A stretch of 64,000 nt of DNA from Barrientosiimonas humi (GTDB lineage: Bacteria; Actinomycetota; Actinomycetes; Actinomycetales; Dermatophilaceae): NCBI RefSeq assembly GCF_006716095.1, contig NZ_VFOK01000002.1, positions 1 to 64,000 of the forward strand, written 5' to 3'. Below, piece after piece: positions 61,667 through 64,000 of the stretch (position 1 is its first letter; each line of letters opens with the position of its first letter). The notes under the pieces are model-generated. The model made no database searches, had not been told where the DNA came from, and saw only the letters and a program-made list of their open reading frames with translations. The position numbers were made by a program, and so were the translations under genes.

Positions 61667-63709
61667 GTGACCCAGCAGTCCTCCACGAGTCCTCCACGAT
61701 CCGGGCAGCCTCCCCTCCGCAAGGGTGAATCCGCTGGTCTGGGAGTGCCGTTCGTCGGTCTGGTCGTCGTCGCCGGCCTCCTGTTCAGCGCCATGGCGGC
61801 GATGTTCGGCGGGGCCGCAGCGCCGATCGAGCTGTCCGACGCCGGGCCCGTCGTCCGGTGGGGCATCCCCCTGCTGCGGGTGGTGCACGACCTGGCCGCG
61901 GCGCTGACGGTGGGCATGTTCCTGCTGGGCGGCCTGCTGATGCCGGAGGGCAAGAACACCCAGCGCAGGGCGTACGCCGGGCGCTTGGCCACCGCGTCGG
62001 CGACGGTCTGGGGTCTGGCGGGTCTGCTCGGCGGGGTCATGGCGTACTCCGACCTGTCGGGCACCGCGATCGGCTCGTCGGGCTTCTTCTCCGCCTACTG
62101 GACCAACACCTGGCAGCTGGAGCTGCTGCGCGCGCCGGCGATCACCTCGTTCGCGGCGCTGGTGATCGCGCTGCTGTCCTCGATCGAGCGCGGCCGCAAC
62201 GCGATGGCGTGGCTGTTCTTCGCGTCGGTCGTCGCGATCCTGCCGCTGGCGCTGGTGGGTCACGCCGCGGGCTCGGCCGACCACGACTCTGCGGTCAACT
62301 CGCTGGCCTTCCACCTGGTCGGCGCCACCATCTGGGTCGGCGGTCTGCTGGCGCTGCTGCTGCTGTGGTCGCGGCTCGGCAAGGGCGCGGCGGCGACGGC
62401 CGCGCGCTACTCCAGGATCGCGCTCTGGTGCTTCGTGCTGGTCGCGCTGTCCGGCCTGCTGAACGCGGCCGTCCGGCTCGGCGGCTTCGGGGAGCTCACC
62501 AGCGACTACGGCATCCTCGTGCTGGCCAAGACCGCGGCGCTGGTGGTGCTCGGCGGGTTCGGCTACCTGCAGCGCGAGCGCGTCATCCGGGTGCTCGAGC
62601 GCAGCCCCGACGAGAAGGCGCCGCGCGGCGCGTTCGCCCGGTTCGCCGCGCTCGAGGTGCTCGTCATGGGCGCCACCGTCGGCATCGCGACGGCGCTGGC
62701 CCGCACGCCCCCGCCGGGCGGGGAGGAGATCAGCGCCTCCGACCCGGTGCTCGACCGCACCGGATACCCCACGCCGCCCGACTTCACCGTCACCCGGCTG
62801 CTGACGATGTGGCGCACCGAGTGGCTGTTCACGACCGTCGCGGTCATCGCGATCGGCGTCTACCTCGCGTGGATGCTGCGGCTGCGCCGCCGCGGCGACT
62901 CCTGGCCGATCCACCGCACCATCTGCTGGGTCGCGGGCTGGCTGCTGTTCGTCTACGTCATCGACAGCGGCATCGGCATCTACGGCCGGGTCATGTTCTC
63001 GATCCACATGATCGAGCACATGATCATCTCGATGGGCGTGCCGCTGCTGCTCGTGCTCGGCGCCCCCGTCACTCTCGCGCTGCGGGCGCTGCCCAAGCGC
63101 AAGGACGCCACGCTCGGCCCGCGCGAGCTGATCCTCGCCACGGTGCACTCGCGGGCGACCCGCTTCTTCGGCAACCCGGTCGTGGCGGCGGTGCTGTTCT
63201 TCTTCAGCCTGGTCGTCTTCTACTACTCGCCGCTGTTCGGCCTGGCGCTGCAGACCCACACCGGGCATGTGCTGATGATCGTGCACTTCCTGCTGACCGG
63301 TTATCTGTTCGTCTGGTCGCTCATCGGCGTCGACCCCGGCCCGCCGAAGCTGCCGGCGCCGCTGCGGCTGCTGGTGCTGCTGGTCACGCTCGCCTCGCAC
63401 GCGTTCTTCGGCGTGGCGCTGATGACCGGCACCACCCTGCTCGTGCCGGAGTTCTTCAACGCCCTGCAGCTGCCCTGGGTCCCCGACCCGCTGGACGACC
63501 AGCAGGCCGCCGGCGCGGTCGCGTGGGGCACCGGTGAGCTGCCCACGGTGATCCTCGCCGTGCTGGTGACGGCAGACTGGTTGCGCTCGGACAACAAGGA
63601 GGCCCGGCGCCAGGAGCGTCAGGCCGAGCGTGACGACGACGCCGACCTGAAGGCGTACAACGAATATCTGGCCGGCCGCGCCGGCCGTGGTGGACCGCCC
63701 AAGGAGTGA
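61667..63709 (+). CDS. CopD-CtaG fusion membrane protein
   Basis: A 680-residue membrane protein. The N-terminal half (about 20-330) is CopD-like, with eight or so helices and HDLAAALTVGMFLLGGLL and FHLVGATIWVGGLLALLLL. The C-terminal half (about 385-640) is caa3_CtaG-like: YVIDSGIGIYGRVMFSIHMIEHMIISMGVPLLLVLG (conserved His pair) and LMIVHFLLTGYLFVWSL. Both families handle copper for cytochrome oxidase. The fused protein probably imports or delivers copper across the membrane. GTG 61667 is leaderless. It is followed 2 bp later by a nitrilase gene. Confidence 0.92.
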   Translation: MTQQSSTSPPRSGQPPLRKGESAGLGVPFVGLVVVAGLLFSAMAAMFGGAAAPIELSDAGPVVRWGIPLLRVVHDLAAALTVGMFLLGGLLMPEGKNTQRRAYAGRLATASATVWGLAGLLGGVMAYSDLSGTAIGSSGFFSAYWTNTWQLELLRAPAITSFAALVIALLSSIERGRNAMAWLFFASVVAILPLALVGHAAGSADHDSAVNSLAFHLVGATIWVGGLLALLLLWSRLGKGAAATAARYSRIALWCFVLVALSGLLNAAVRLGGFGELTSDYGILVLAKTAALVVLGGFGYLQRERVIRVLERSPDEKAPRGAFARFAALEVLVMGATVGIATALARTPPPGGEEISASDPVLDRTGYPTPPDFTVTRLLTMWRTEWLFTTVAVIAIGVYLAWMLRLRRRGDSWPIHRTICWVAGWLLFVYVIDSGIGIYGRVMFSIHMIEHMIISMGVPLLLVLGAPVTLALRALPKRKDATLGPRELILATVHSRATRFFGNPVVAAVLFFFSLVVFYYSPLFGLALQTHTGHVLMIVHFLLTGYLFVWSLIGVDPGPPKLPAPLRLLVLLVTLASHAFFGVALMTGTTLLVPEFFNALQLPWVPDPLDDQQAAGAVAWGTGELPTVILAVLVTADWLRSDNKEARRQERQAERDDDADLKAYNEYLAGRAGRGGPPKE

Positions 63710-63711
63710 GC

Positions 63712-64000
63712 ATGCGCATCGCCGTGATCCAGCTGGCGTACGACGACAGCGAGTCCGTCGCCGAGCGCACCGAGCGCGCGGCCGGGCTCGTGGAGCAGCA
63801 GCGCGGCCACGACCTCGTGGTGCTGCCCGAGCTGTGGTCGGCGGGCGGGTTCGACTACCGCTCGTGGGAGGAGCGCGCCCAGCAGGTCGACGGTGACGTC
63901 GTGCAGCGCATGGCGCAGGCCGCCCGCGAGATCGGCGCGATGGTGCACGCCGGGTCGATCGTCGAGCGCCCCGGCGACGAGACCGGCCCCGAGGGCAAGG
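63712..64000 (+). CDS. Carbon-nitrogen hydrolase (nitrilase superfamily), 5' part
   Basis: The first ~96 residues of an amidase/nitrilase-fold enzyme: MRIAVIQLAYDDSESVAERT, with the catalytic Glu in LVVLPELWSAGGFD. The Lys and Cys of the triad lie beyond the window. ATG 63712 is 2 bp after the CopD-CtaG stop, whose GGAGTGAG end supplies the ribosome binding site. omega-Amidase (Nit2-like) or another C-N hydrolase cannot be told apart from this fragment. Confidence 0.88.
   Translation, partial: MRIAVIQLAYDDSESVAERTERAAGLVEQQRGHDLVVLPELWSAGGFDYRSWEERAQQVDGDVVQRMAQAAREIGAMVHAGSIVERPGDETGPEGK

Overview
The window is very GC-rich DNA with many GTG starts, a mycothiol-dependent-enzyme family member, a fused CydDC, SigE-like and DUF6801-type secreted proteins and many leaderless genes. 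This points to an actinobacterial chromosome, most likely a Micrococcales relative (Dermacoccaceae or Intrasporangiaceae-like). That placement is inferred from gene content only. I see no rRNA, tRNA, CRISPR array, prophage or transposase gene. Nearly all the sequence is ordinary chromosome.

Layout. 1-6.75 kb: a divergent sugar-acid cluster. An IclR regulator and a 2-keto-3-deoxygluconate kinase lie on the minus strand. A PLP-dependent ammonia-lyase-like enzyme, an N-acyl-D-amino-acid-deacylase-like amidohydrolase, KDPG aldolase and a GntP permease lie on the plus strand. Together they would deacetylate and deaminate N-acetyl-glucosaminate or a similar compound to KDG, then to pyruvate and glyceraldehyde-3-phosphate. 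Three of these genes carry many frameshifts. 7-9.5 kb: three secreted proteins, two with DUF6801-like domains and one with Pro-Thr-Ser-Glu repeats and a wall-anchor-like tail. 9.7-23.8 kb: housekeeping and unknown genes, including a lipid kinase, serS, a TrmH methyltransferase, a copper-chaperone-like protein, a sigma-like membrane protein, purB, a LMW phosphatase and an M56 protease. 24.4-27.9 kb: an ABC-2 exporter fused operonically to a DesK/DesR-like two-component system. 28.2-34.7 kb: cydA-cydB-cydDC-blaI, the cytochrome bd oxidase operon with a BlaI-type repressor translationally coupled at its end. 34.9-46.1 kb: argS, galE, a secreted protein, a tandem DivIVA-like protein, a polytopic membrane protein, a lipoprotein peptidase and a paaH-paaI-paaK operon. 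46.2-54.1 kb: pyrE, phosphatase, SDR, GNAT-Nudix fusion, nucleoside hydrolase plus ribokinase, hisC and a frameshifted proline iminopeptidase. 54.3-58.0 kb: branched-chain 2-oxoacid dehydrogenase E1alpha, E1beta and E2. 58.2-64 kb: a MarR-MFS drug efflux pair, a mycothiol-dependent enzyme, a CopD-CtaG fusion and the start of a nitrilase.

The most unusual content is non-coding. Two inverted copies of a 366-371 bp element with 17-bp terminal inverted repeats lie 12.5 kb apart, at 23890-24260 and 36724-37089. Inside each are two arrays of three iterons, every iteron spaced exactly 19 bp. They sit beside a second dispersed repeat family (eight loci, with ggtcgag and tatcgagacc ends). That family has also expanded in frame inside cydDC, where it encodes the linker between the CydD and CydC halves. 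A third family forms hairpins between convergent genes. The cydA promoter carries two CTAC-N5-GTAG dyads that may be the operator for the operon's own BlaI.
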